A stretch of DNA of 47,254 bases from an uncultured Bacilli bacterium. GTDB lineage: Bacteria; Bacillota_I; Bacilli_A; RF39; UBA660. The translations under genes and the position numbers were made by a program. This document shows positions 33,341 to 41,040 of this stretch, piece after piece (within the stretch, counting starts at the first letter, position 1; every line of letters begins with the position of its first letter). The notes below the pieces were generated by a model. It was not told where the DNA came from, searched no databases, and saw nothing but the letters and a program-made list of their open reading frames with translations. The stretch covers positions 1 through 47,254 of the forward strand of contig CANQID010000007.1 in NCBI GenBank assembly GCA_947623925.1, read 5' to 3'.

Positions 33341-34102
33341 TCAACTTTTAACTTTATAATGTTCTAATCTTAATTTATCAGCAACAGTAACTATAAATTC
33401 GGAATTTGTTGGTTTTGCTTTATCAATATCTACACTATGCCCAAATATTTCTTCCATTAAACTCCAATCTCCTCTATTCCAACTTACTTCTATAGCATGT
33501 CTTATTGCTCTTTCAACCCTTGATACTGTAGTATCAAATTTACTTGCAAGTTCTGGGTATAATTCTTTAGTTATTCCACCAATAGTTTCTGGTCTTTCAA
33601 ATATAATACTTATTCCTTCTCTTATATATTGGTATCCTTTTATATGAGAAGGAATTCCTAATTCATGAAGTATTTTAGTTATTGAAACTTGCAAATTATT
33701 ATGATAAAAGTCTAAAGTTTTTGAATTTTCTTTTCTATTAAATAAACTAACAATTCTTTGTTCTAAATCATCTAATTCAAATGGTTTTAATATGAAATAG
33801 TTTACTCCATAATCAGAAACCTGTTTTATTACATCTTGAGTATTATAACTTGTTTCTACTATTACATTTTTATTAATTCCTCTTTTTTTCATTTCTTCTA
33901 ATACATATAAACCATCCTTTTTAGGCATTATTAAATCTAATAATATAACATCGTATTCATTTTTCTTTTCATCAATGAGTTCAATTCCTTCTTTTCCATC
34001 ATGAGCAACAAAATCAATTGATATATTTTTTTTATCTTTAAAATATTCACTAACCATATTAACTAAATTAACATTATCATCTACCATTAATATTCTAATC
34101 AT
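33341..34102 (-). CDS. spo0A: Stage 0 sporulation master regulator Spo0A
   Basis: A complete 253-residue Spo0A. The receiver domain has the acidic pair in ILMVDDN, phospho-Asp in LLDLIMP at about 55, Thr/Ser in VETSY and Lys in LKPF. The C-terminal sigma-A activator/DNA-binding domain is intact, including [16 protein letters not shown] and the recognition region [24 protein letters not shown]. Phosphorylated Spo0A starts sporulation and represses growth-phase genes. ATG at 34102 follows AGGAG by 7 nt; the frame is open upstream but without a site. It stands alone with its own promoter, tandem 0A boxes upstream and a terminator behind. spoIVB, usually adjacent, is not here. Confidence 0.98.
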   Translation of the reverse strand: MIRILMVDDNVNLVNMVSEYFKDKKNISIDFVAHDGKEGIELIDEKKNEYDVILLDLIMPKKDGLYVLEEMKKRGINKNVIVETSYNTQDVIKQVSDYGVNYFILKPFELDDLEQRIVSLFNRKENSKTLDFYHNNLQVSITKILHELGIPSHIKGYQYIREGISIIFERPETIGGITKELYPELASKFDTTVSRVERAIRHAIEVSWNRGDWSLMEEIFGHSVDIDKAKPTNSEFIVTVADKLRLEHYKVKS

Positions 34103-34134
34103 AAATTTTCTCCTATTCTTTATTAACAACATAT

Positions 34135-34140
34135 ATTATA
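34135..34140 (-). promoter_or_regulatory. -10 box of the spo0A promoter
   Basis: A perfect TATAAT on the minus strand 33 bp upstream of the spo0A ATG. No good -35 lies 17 bp upstream, which fits a promoter that needs an activator. Confidence 0.5.
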
Positions 34141-34182
34141 CTACCTAAATACTTATTTTAACTATAGCAAAAATGCTCTAGT

Positions 34183-34201
34183 TTTGTCGAAATTTGTCGA
34201 A
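34183..34201 (-). promoter_or_regulatory. Two tandem 0A boxes upstream of spo0A
   Basis: TTTGTCGAA occurs twice on the plus strand (34183-34191 and 34193-34201), exactly one DNA turn apart; on the minus strand this is TTCGACAAA. The Spo0A box core is TGTCGAA. The sites lie 45-60 bp upstream of the spo0A -10, between it and the preceding terminator, so they point to autoregulation. Confidence 0.85.
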
Positions 34202-34212
34202 AAAACTAAAAA

Positions 34213-34234
34213 GAAGTTGTAGATTTACAACTTC
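34213..34234 (-). terminator. Terminator of the pgk-flippase-GT4 operon
   Basis: A perfect 9-bp stem GAAGTTGTA/TACAACTTC with a 4-nt loop, followed on the minus strand by TTTTTAGTTTTTT. Confidence 0.8.
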
Positions 34235-34245
34235 ATAATTTTTTA

Positions 34246-35466
34246 TCATTCATTAAAGTTTTTTTCCTTTTTTAATTTTGAAAAAAAACCTTTTTTCTTA
34301 CTCTTTTTTGTATTAATTGCCATTTCATAAACATCTAATACTCTACTTGCATAATGTTTTGATGAAAATGATTCACTACTAACTCTTGCTTGTTTTGATA
34401 ACCTATTAAGTTTTGTTTTATCCGAAATAAGTTCTTCTATTATTTTTATGTATTCTCTTTTATTATTAAATATTTTTCCATTCAAATCATCAATTACAAA
34501 TGAAGTAAAACTTTCATCATTTATGCATATTGGTGTAATAGATGCAGCAGCTGCTTCAACTACAGTTAGTCCTTGTGTTTCTGATTTAGAAGCGGTCGCA
34601 AAGGCATTTGCAACTAAATAATATTTATCTATATCTTGTAATGGTACTTTACCAGCAAATACAATTGAACAATTTTTCGAATACTGTTTTTTTAGTTTTG
34701 ATAAATCAGGACCATCACCAACGATAAGTAACTTGCAATTCTTATATTTTTTAAATAGCGTATTTTGGGCATCAAGTAGAAATGTTATATTTTTTTCTTC
34801 GGCAATTCTACCTACAAATATTATAACAAAATCTTCTTTTTTAAATCCTAAACTTGCTCTTAAATCATTTATTTCTTTTTGTTTATGATTTTCTTTATAA
34901 AATTTTTCTATTTCTATTCCTGTTGGTACTATATGAACATTTCTATCAAACTTATATTTTTGTTTAAATAAATCATATGTTTTTTTAGTTGGAACTATTA
35001 ATTCAGTAGTTGTTTTATCACAATAAAACTTTGTTAAATATTCTACTATCTTTTTACCCGCACCATCAAAATATCCTTTTGTAATATAATGAACATAATC
35101 TTCATACATAGTATGATATGTATGTACAAGTGGTATTCCATATTGCTTTGCAATTATTCTAGCAAAAGTTCCTACACCAAATTCTGTATGTGAGTGTATG
35201 ACATCTAGATTCCATTTTTTAATTTTACTTATTATTTTAAATGGATATATACCTGTTAATCTATAATCATATATACCTGTTGGAATACCTGGTATTCTTA
35301 TTATTTTATTATTATCTTCATATTTATATGACATTTTTTCATTATTAACAGTTACAACAAAAACTTGATGTCCTTGTTTTTCTAATGCATGTTGAAGCAT
35401 TAATATACTTGTTGAAACCCCATTTATATATGGTGGATAAGTATCTGTAAATATTCCTATTCTCAT
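34246..35466 (-). CDS. GT4 glycosyltransferase, probably 1,2-diacylglycerol 3-glucosyltransferase
   Basis: A 406-residue GT-B enzyme. The N-terminal half begins IGIFTDTYPPYINGVSTSI and has DVIHSHTEFGVGTFA and HTYHTMYEDYVHY, a combination characteristic of diacylglycerol alpha-glucosyltransferases. The donor half has VFVGRIAEEKN, LLIVGDGPDL and the E-x7-E motif SETQGLTVVEAAA. The C terminus is strongly basic, suited to membrane binding. It would make glucosyl-diacylglycerol, a membrane lipid and lipoteichoic acid anchor. It starts one base after the stop of the YbhN-like gene. Acceptor specificity is inferred from family resemblance. Confidence 0.85.
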   Translation of the reverse strand: MRIGIFTDTYPPYINGVSTSILMLQHALEKQGHQVFVVTVNNEKMSYKYEDNNKIIRIPGIPTGIYDYRLTGIYPFKIISKIKKWNLDVIHSHTEFGVGTFARIIAKQYGIPLVHTYHTMYEDYVHYITKGYFDGAGKKIVEYLTKFYCDKTTTELIVPTKKTYDLFKQKYKFDRNVHIVPTGIEIEKFYKENHKQKEINDLRASLGFKKEDFVIIFVGRIAEEKNITFLLDAQNTLFKKYKNCKLLIVGDGPDLSKLKKQYSKNCSIVFAGKVPLQDIDKYYLVANAFATASKSETQGLTVVEAAAASITPICINDESFTSFVIDDLNGKIFNNKREYIKIIEELISDKTKLNRLSKQARVSSESFSSKHYASRVLDVYEMAINTKKSKKKGFFSKLKKEKNFNE

Positions 35467-35467
35467 A

Positions 35468-36481
35468 TCATTTTCTCTTTTCTTTTATATTCATTACTAC
35501 TGCACCTACTATTATGCCTAAATAATAAGTTGTAAATCTCCAAAGTAACATAGAAGCAGTCAATTTACCACCTTGTATAAAACTTCCAAAGAAAGCAATA
35601 TAACCGTATTCTAGTCCTCCACTACCACCAGGGATTGGAACAAATGATCCAATTAACATTACATATGCAGATGTAACTATTGTATAAAATAAATTTATAC
35701 TTGAAAAATCACCCATTGAAAATAAAATTATTATAGGTATTATGTAATAACATAAAAGTGCCATTATGTTATATATTAATCCATTTATAAGTAACTTTCT
35801 GTTTTTTATTAATTGTTTAGCGCCTAAATTAAATTCATATACATATTTATTAAATTTTTCTATCGTTTCTTGTTTATTTTTAATTACTTTTATTTTATAA
35901 AGTAACCCTATTACTGTCCTACAAACAAATTTATTAAATTTTTTTAAGAAAGCTATTAAAAATAAACCTACTGTAACAGCCAAATTTATTATAAATCCTA
36001 ATAAAACTAATCCTTTTAATACGCTATTAGCGGGAAATATATGAAATATGAAATTTGATATTATCGCTACCAAACCTATTAAAACAAGGGCAACTTGATA
36101 CACAATAAAATTTTGTATAGCTATATTAGTTCCTTTTACAATGGGTACACCATGTTTTTTTAAATAGTAAACTTGAAAAGGTTGTCCTCCAGATGAAAAT
36201 GGAGTTACACCATCAAAAAATACTGTCGTCATCATTAATTTAAATGAATGAAAAAAAGTAAAGTCCTTTTTTACGGTAGTTATAAATGAATGTATTGATA
36301 GTGTTCTGAATAACCAATAAATTATTATAAATATTATTCCTAATGAAAACCAAATAAAGTTTATGTTTTTAAATTCATTTATTGTAACTTCAAAGTTATC
36401 TTTCAATGAAAAATACAAAACTATAATTGTAATTAGTATAAGTAATATATAATTAAACTTACTTTTAAGCTTCTTTTTCAT
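35468..36481 (-). CDS. YbhN/UPF0104-type flippase-like membrane protein
   Basis: A 337-residue protein with about eight membrane helices, of the lysylphosphatidylglycerol synthase transmembrane region family. The family loop FFDGVTPFSSGGQPFQVYYLKKHGV is clear and so is PIPGGSGGLEYGYIAFF near the end. Stand-alone members lack the lysyl-transferase domain and are thought to move glycolipids or other lipids between leaflets. Being directly before the diacylglycerol glucosyltransferase suggests it handles that glycolipid. Its first codons overlap the end of pgk by 17 bp. Confidence 0.85.
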   Translation of the reverse strand: MKKKLKSKFNYILLILITIIVLYFSLKDNFEVTINEFKNINFIWFSLGIIFIIIYWLFRTLSIHSFITTVKKDFTFFHSFKLMMTTVFFDGVTPFSSGGQPFQVYYLKKHGVPIVKGTNIAIQNFIVYQVALVLIGLVAIISNFIFHIFPANSVLKGLVLLGFIINLAVTVGLFLIAFLKKFNKFVCRTVIGLLYKIKVIKNKQETIEKFNKYVYEFNLGAKQLIKNRKLLINGLIYNIMALLCYYIIPIIILFSMGDFSSINLFYTIVTSAYVMLIGSFVPIPGGSGGLEYGYIAFFGSFIQGGKLTASMLLWRFTTYYLGIIVGAVVMNIKEKRK

Positions 36482-37655
36482 CTATAACTTCAACTCCTGG
36501 TAAAATTTTCCCCTCTAAAAGTTCTAATGTTGCTCCTCCACCTGTTGAAATGTGTGAGAAAGAATTTTTATATCCAAAATTTATTGCAGCAGAAGCAGTA
36601 TCTCCACCACCTATTATAGTTAAAGAATCTGTTTTTGAAATCATTTCTAATAATTGCTTTGTCCCGTTTGAAAATTTTTCTATTTCGAACATACCCACAG
36701 GTCCATTCCAAATAATAGTTTTACTACTGTCTATATATTCTTTAAATAATTTTAAAGTTTCTTTTCCTATATCAAGCCCAATATCTCTATCTTTAATATC
36801 ACTTATAAAACATTCTTTTGAATTTGAATTTTCAGATATCTCATCAGCAGTAACTACATCTATTGGAAGTATTATTTTATCTTTATATTTTTCTAGCATA
36901 TCTTTACAAAATTGAATGTTATCATTATCTACTAATGATGAGCCAACTGGAAGTCCAAAAGATTTTAAAAATGTAAAAGCCATTCCTCCACCTATTAAAA
37001 TATTATCGGCTATTTGTACTAGATTTTTTATTACTCCTATTTTATCACTTACTTTTGAACCACCTAGTATTACAGTAAAAGGTCTTTTAGGATTTTCTAT
37101 AGTAGGAAGAATCATATCCAATTCTTTTTCAACAAGAAATCCTATACCACTAGGAAGATTACTCGCAATTCCAACATTAGATGCATGTTCCCTATGAGAA
37201 GTACCGAATGCATCATTTATAAATATATCTCCTAAACTTGCCCAATATTTACCTAATTCTTTATCATTTGAACTTTCGCATTTATTTACTAAATCTTCAT
37301 ATCTAGTATTTTCAATTAAAACAACATCTTTATTATTCATTTTATTTATTATTTCTTCTAATTCTTTACCTCTTGTTTCTTTTACAAATGTTACTTTTCT
37401 ATCTAACAATTCACTCAATCTTCTACTCACAGGTTCAAGTGTATTTTTTATTTTATCTTCTTCTGTTTTTATCCTACCTAGGTGTGATAATAATATTACT
37501 TTTGCATTATTATCTATTGCATAGTTAATTGTTTTTAAACTTTCTTTTATTCTATTATCATCTAAAATAACACCATCTTTTATAGGTACATTAAAATCAA
37601 CTCTAATAATAACTCTTTTATTGTTTAAATCATAATCACGAATTGTCTTCTTCAT
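36465..37655 (-). CDS. pgk: Phosphoglycerate kinase
   Basis: A 396-residue enzyme with both Rossmann domains: RVDFNVPIKDG near the N terminus, HREHASNVG, LGGSKVSDKIG in the middle, IIWNGPVGMFE and the nucleotide-binding GGGDTASA in the C domain. It makes ATP and 3-phosphoglycerate from 1,3-bisphosphoglycerate. I chose ATG at 37655 because AAGGAG lies 7 nt upstream; the frame is open for ten further codons. A TATAAT with extended TGC lies 33 bp upstream (37693-37698). gap is upstream on the same strand but separated by other genes. Confidence 0.97.
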   Translation of the reverse strand: MKKTIRDYDLNNKRVIIRVDFNVPIKDGVILDDNRIKESLKTINYAIDNNAKVILLSHLGRIKTEEDKIKNTLEPVSRRLSELLDRKVTFVKETRGKELEEIINKMNNKDVVLIENTRYEDLVNKCESSNDKELGKYWASLGDIFINDAFGTSHREHASNVGIASNLPSGIGFLVEKELDMILPTIENPKRPFTVILGGSKVSDKIGVIKNLVQIADNILIGGGMAFTFLKSFGLPVGSSLVDNDNIQFCKDMLEKYKDKIILPIDVVTADEISENSNSKECFISDIKDRDIGLDIGKETLKLFKEYIDSSKTIIWNGPVGMFEIEKFSNGTKQLLEMISKTDSLTIIGGGDTASAAINFGYKNSFSHISTGGGATLELLEGKILPGVEVIDEKEA

Positions 37656-37795
37656 AATATTCTCCTTAATATATGACGTATACATAACAATTATAGCACA
37701 CTTTTTATTATAAACTTTAAAAAATTTAAAACTTTACATATTAAAGATATATTATTATATATAAATAAAGAAATTCAAAAAATTTTTTTATTTTA

Positions 37796-37830
37796 AATAG
37801 AATATTTTAAAAACACATTAGTATTCTATT
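37796..37830. repeat. 9-bp inverted repeat in the pgk upstream region
   Basis: AATAGAATA (37796-37804) and TATTCTATT (37822-37830) are perfectly complementary around a 17-nt loop. The rest of 37700-37880 is AT-rich and shows no gene. It could end a minus-strand transcript reading out of the 41-codon ORF unit, or be an operator. Confidence 0.4.
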
Positions 37831-37881
37831 ATTACAATAATAAGATTAAAAATTATGATTAAGAAAAATAACCAATAAACC

Positions 37882-37910
37882 TTGATAAAATCTAATTTTT
37901 ATGATATCAT
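37882..37910 (+). promoter_or_regulatory. Promoter of a plus-strand antisense RNA
   Basis: TTGATA (37882-37887), a 17-bp spacer and TATCAT (37905-37910) on the plus strand, pointing toward the 41-codon ORF encoded opposite. Confidence 0.55.
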
Positions 37911-37916
37911 GTATAC

Positions 37917-38040
37917 AGATGTGAAAAATCACATACAATAAAAAAGAGATACACTTGATGTTATCGTGTTAGGTGTTAATCTCTATCCAAATTTATTTTG
38001 TCTTTGAAAAACACCATACTTAAGTAGGTGTTTTTCTTTT
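37917..38040 (+). ncRNA. Candidate antisense small RNA opposite the 41-codon ORF
   Basis: From the promoter at 37882-37910 a transcript of about 124 nt would run to a terminator hairpin (AACACC/GGTGTT enclosing the palindrome TACTTAAGTA, 38010-38031) followed by TTTTTCTTTT. It contains a 5' hairpin TGTGA/TCACA and no reading frame longer than a few codons. It is fully complementary to the 3' half of the minus-strand mRNA. Boundaries are predicted from signals only. Confidence 0.5.
37944..37985 (-). terminator. Terminator of the 41-codon ORF transcript
   Basis: On the minus strand AGAGAT plus ACAC pair with GTGT plus ATCTCT, with a small bulge, and are followed by TTTTTTATT. It begins just behind the ORF stop codon. 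Confidence 0.55.
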
Positions 38041-38108
38041 ATTTGTCTTCTTTCAATAAATAAAGTAGTATTAGTATTAAAACTATATACTTCATATATC
38101 TCTTTCAT
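37983..38108 (-). CDS. 41-residue peptide of a convergent, antisense-covered locus
   Basis: A short frame of 41 codons with AGGTGATG 5 nt before the ATG. The peptide starts MKEIYEVYSFNTNT, is basic in the middle (IERRQIKEKH) and ends YGVFQRQNKFG. It is not hydrophobic, so it is unlike the membrane-damaging toxins of Fst or TxpA type. The mRNA leader (38109-38180) folds so that part of the ribosome binding site is paired, and its GTTAGGTGTT can pair with AACACCTAAC behind the ORF. A counter-transcript covers the second half of the gene. I do not recognise the peptide. It may be a type I toxin, another antisense-controlled peptide, or a chance frame on a regulatory RNA. Confidence 0.5.
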   Translation of the reverse strand: MKEIYEVYSFNTNTTLFIERRQIKEKHLLKYGVFQRQNKFG

Positions 38109-38117
38109 AGGACATCA

Positions 38118-38153
38118 CCTCTATTCTAGGATAAAACACCAAATGAATAGAGG
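38118..38153 (-). promoter_or_regulatory. Leader hairpin sequestering the ribosome binding site
   Basis: CCTCTATTC and GAATAGAGG form a perfect 9-bp stem with an 18-nt loop. The AGG that ends the stem is the first part of the ribosome binding site AGGTGAT (38114-38120). Confidence 0.65.
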
Positions 38154-38186
38154 AAAACACCTAACTATCTTATGTATCCCAATATC

Positions 38187-38215
38187 ATTATATAATATCT
38201 TATTATAAGATACAA
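38187..38215 (-). promoter_or_regulatory. Promoter of the 41-codon ORF transcript
   Basis: TTGTAT (38210-38215), a 17-bp spacer and TATAAT (38187-38192, perfect) on the minus strand. The start would be near 38180, giving a leader of about 72 nt. Confidence 0.65.
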
Positions 38216-38248
38216 GTGTTATTTATAAATTATCATATTAAAAGAGGC

Positions 38249-39943
38249 TTATGCCTCTTTAATATTATATCTTATTTTATCTAAATTAAAGTTATCACTT
38301 ATTTCTTGATCTGTTAGCGCGCTATTATATACTCTAGTATTCATTATCTCACCATTCCAGTTTTTATTTGCGTTTATTGTATATGGTATAGAAGCACTAA
38401 CGGGATCAATTATATTGTTAATTTCTGACTTCAAAACTCCATTAATGTAAATTTTCATACTTGTTCCTTTTCTTACAAATGTCATAGCAATATTTTTATC
38501 ATTAGTTATTTTAGGGCTCCAAATAGTTTGTGCTGTGCCTGATTGATTAGTTGTAATAGTAACAGTATTATTCGTTCTAAATTGAACATAATATCCTTTT
38601 GACTGCCAACCACCATTTGAAACTATCAAAGGCTCATAATCAGTATAAGTACCTATATTTTTAAATACAACTTCTATAGTAAAATCACTATTTGTGAAAT
38701 TAGTTGATTCAACATTTGAAGCAGTAACAAAGTTTTTACCATTTATTTTTAATGAATTATATGTCCAGCCATTATTTTTATCAAATGAAAATTCTTTTAA
38801 AGTACCATCATTATTATTTTCACTTAAATCTTTCCATGTTGTTGTATCACTACTATGACCATTTCCTGTATTGTTTATTGCATCATAATGCAATACTAAA
38901 TTATTTTGAACATAATCATCTGTTGTATTTTGAGCAATTCCATATCTATTTGCATCTATTTCATAATTTTGTTTTAACTCTTCGTCACTTAAAACTCTAT
39001 CATAAATTCTAACTGAATATATTTCACCTTTATAATAATTACCATCACATTTATTTCCACCTGGATTACAGCCTAATACCAAATAAGTGTTTCCGCCTGG
39101 TGCATTCACTTCTCCACTCAAATTCATTTGAATAGATTGATTATTGTAGTTAAAAATTTGTTTTGAATTATCAAACCTTAAAGACATATAATTTACTTTA
39201 TTAAATTTATAATGTCCAAATGTTTGACATTCATACTTACTAACAAATGTACAACTTATTAGATTAGAATATTGAAGATTAAATTTAATTTGATATCCTC
39301 CACCATGTACATTTGAAATTACATCATATTCAGTTGAACCAGCTCCCGTATAAGACTTTGTTACAACCTCTATAGTCATATCTTTTTTGTTTATTTCATT
39401 AATCAATACAAAATCATTTATACCATCAAAAGATAATGAATTGCCATTCCAAGTTGCTCCATCAATAGTCCCATCATTATTATTTCCACTTAAATCTTTC
39501 CATGTTGTTGTATTATTACTATGTCCACTTCCTGTATTATTTATTGCATCATAATGTAATATTAAATTATTTTGAACATAACCTTCGTTACTAGAATAAC
39601 TATATGTCAAAACACCATACTCATCTTTTAAAATAGTAATAGTATCATTAGATAAAACTTGTTTTTTTGTTTTAGGATTAATTAAATCTTGTTCAACTAA
39701 ACTAGAAGAAATTAAATTACCAACTTCTAAATAACATACATTAGAATCAGAAAAGTCGCATACATCTTTGTTACTTTGATAATATGTTTCTGCTGCCATA
39801 GACAAAGTTTCTAAGAAGTTTTCATAATCTAAATCATCAGAATTTTTAAGTGTTCTCATTATTGAAGGCACAGTAAAAACAATTATCAAACCAATAATTA
39901 CAACTATTCCCAAAAGTTCAATTAAAGTAAAACCTTTTTTCAT
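38249..39943 (-). CDS. Pilin-like adhesin with two LamG/concanavalin-like domains
   Basis: A 564-residue protein. MKKG plus FTLIELLGIVVIIGLIIVFT is a canonical prepilin N terminus with Glu5. A small domain with one Cys pair (DVCDF, NVCYL) follows up to about 120. Then come two homologous jelly-roll domains (about 121-330 and 338-560), each opening with VQNNL-LHYDAINNTG and TTWKDLS, and closing with a IYSVRIYDRVLSDEE or MNTRVYNSALTDQE element typical of LamG-like lectin domains. It is far larger than a normal pilin, so probably a tip or accessory subunit that binds glycan. Own promoter; start after GAGGTG. Confidence 0.85.
   Translation of the reverse strand: MKKGFTLIELLGIVVIIGLIIVFTVPSIMRTLKNSDDLDYENFLETLSMAAETYYQSNKDVCDFSDSNVCYLEVGNLISSSLVEQDLINPKTKKQVLSNDTITILKDEYGVLTYSYSSNEGYVQNNLILHYDAINNTGSGHSNNTTTWKDLSGNNNDGTIDGATWNGNSLSFDGINDFVLINEINKKDMTIEVVTKSYTGAGSTEYDVISNVHGGGYQIKFNLQYSNLISCTFVSKYECQTFGHYKFNKVNYMSLRFDNSKQIFNYNNQSIQMNLSGEVNAPGGNTYLVLGCNPGGNKCDGNYYKGEIYSVRIYDRVLSDEELKQNYEIDANRYGIAQNTTDDYVQNNLVLHYDAINNTGNGHSSDTTTWKDLSENNNDGTLKEFSFDKNNGWTYNSLKINGKNFVTASNVESTNFTNSDFTIEVVFKNIGTYTDYEPLIVSNGGWQSKGYYVQFRTNNTVTITTNQSGTAQTIWSPKITNDKNIAMTFVRKGTSMKIYINGVLKSEINNIIDPVSASIPYTINANKNWNGEIMNTRVYNSALTDQEISDNFNLDKIRYNIKEA
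38820..39592 (-). repeat. Internal DNA duplication marking the two LamG-like domains
   Basis: About 95 bp at 38823-38918 and 39486-39583 are nearly identical by eye (the stretch encoding LVLHYDAINNTG to TTWKDLS). The rest of the two domains has diverged strongly at DNA level, so this block is under stronger constraint or has been homogenised. Confidence 0.7.
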
Positions 39944-39971
39944 TTAACACCTCTTATACTATCTATATATA

Positions 39972-40000
39972 AGTATATATTTTTTTTTGATTTTTTACAA
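39972..40000 (-). promoter_or_regulatory. SigA promoter of the LamG pilin gene
   Basis: TTGTAA (39995-40000), a 17-bp spacer and TATACT (39972-39977) on the minus strand, right behind the gap terminator. Confidence 0.55.
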
Positions 40001-40007
40001 GAAAAAA

Positions 40008-40023
40008 AGTGATTACTCACTTA
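40008..40023 (-). terminator. Terminator of gap
   Basis: A 6-bp stem AAGTGA/TCACTT with a 4-nt loop, followed by a T run on the minus strand. It contains the gap stop codon. Confidence 0.65.
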
Positions 40024-41026
40024 ATTCCATTAAATATTTTGCAGTTCTTACCATTTGACAAGTATAACCATATTCATTATCATACCAAGCAACTACTTGT
40101 ACTTGATACAAATTATCACTTATTTTTGTAACCATTGTTTGTGTAGCATCAAATAATGAACCATATCTAGTTCCTATAACATCAGATGATACAATAGGAT
40201 CTTCCGTATAACCAAATGTTTCATTAGAAACTGATTTCATATATTCATTAATAGATTCTTTTGTTATATTATTTCCTTCTACAACTGCAACTAAAATAGT
40301 AGTAGAACCTGTTGGAACTGGTACTCTTTGCGCAGAACCAATTAATTTTCCTTTTAATTCAGGTATTACAAGACCTATTGCTTTTGCGGCTCCTGTTGAA
40401 TTTGGAACAATATTTACAGAACCTGCTCTTGCTCTTCTTAAATCGCCTTTACGATGTGGTCCATCTAATATCATTTGATCTCCTGTATAAGCATGTACAG
40501 TTGTCATAATTCCACTTTTAATAGGTGCATAATTATTTAAAGCATTTGCCATAGGCGCTAAACAATTAGTTGTACAAGAAGCAGCACTTATAATACAATC
40601 ATCCTTACGTAATATACTTTCATTAACCCCATAAACTATTGTTTTTAAATCATCCCCTGCAGGTGCTGAAATAATAACTTTTTTTGCTCCTGCATTTATA
40701 TGAGCCATTGATTTTTCATAAGAATTATAAAATCCTGTACATTCCATAACTACATCTATATCTAGTTCTTTCCAAGGTAATTTAGATGCATCAGGTTCTT
40801 TATATATTATTATTTTTTCACCATCTACAGTTATTGAATTTTCATCTGATGCAATATCATGACCTTCATATTTTTTTTGAACTGAATCATATTTAAGTAA
40901 ATGGGCTAACATATCAGGGCTAGTTAAATCATTTATTGCTACTACATCATATCCTTCTTTTTTAAATATTTCTCTAAATACAAGTCTTCCTATTCTTCCA
41001 AATCCATTTATTGCTACTTTAATCAT
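40013..41026 (-). CDS. gap: Glyceraldehyde-3-phosphate dehydrogenase
   Basis: A 337-residue GapA-type enzyme. The NAD-binding N terminus is [18 protein letters not shown]; the catalytic Cys is in [12 protein letters not shown] at about 151; HAYTGDQ carries the catalytic His, and [17 protein letters not shown] and WYDNEYGY are intact. It oxidises glyceraldehyde-3-phosphate to 1,3-bisphosphoglycerate. It follows the nucleoside kinase gene by 14 bp with a modest ribosome binding site (AAGAGTG) and no separate promoter visible, so the two are likely one operon. pgk is 2.4 kb downstream, on the same strand but beyond the LamG pilin gene. Confidence 0.97.
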   Translation of the reverse strand: MIKVAINGFGRIGRLVFREIFKKEGYDVVAINDLTSPDMLAHLLKYDSVQKKYEGHDIASDENSITVDGEKIIIYKEPDASKLPWKELDIDVVMECTGFYNSYEKSMAHINAGAKKVIISAPAGDDLKTIVYGVNESILRKDDCIISAASCTTNCLAPMANALNNYAPIKSGIMTTVHAYTGDQMILDGPHRKGDLRRARAGSVNIVPNSTGAAKAIGLVIPELKGKLIGSAQRVPVPTGSTTILVAVVEGNNITKESINEYMKSVSNETFGYTEDPIVSSDVIGTRYGSLFDATQTMVTKISDNLYQVQVVAWYDNEYGYTCQMVRTAKYLMELSE

Positions 41027-41040
41027 TTTTTCACTCTTTT

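Noticed and set aside
36550-37197. Two adjacent plus-strand frames opposite pgk
   Set aside because: Pgk is complete and unambiguous on the minus strand; the opposite frames lack ribosome binding sites and any family features.
37882-38215. 6S RNA or tmRNA in the pgk upstream region
   Set aside because: There is no tRNA-like end or tag-coding frame for tmRNA, and the structure is not one long interrupted hairpin as in 6S RNA. Two opposed promoters and terminators explain the region better.
38823-39583. CRISPR-like or mobile-element repeats
   Set aside because: The two similar blocks are homologous coding segments of one gene, not short repeats with spacers, and no transposase or cas gene is present.
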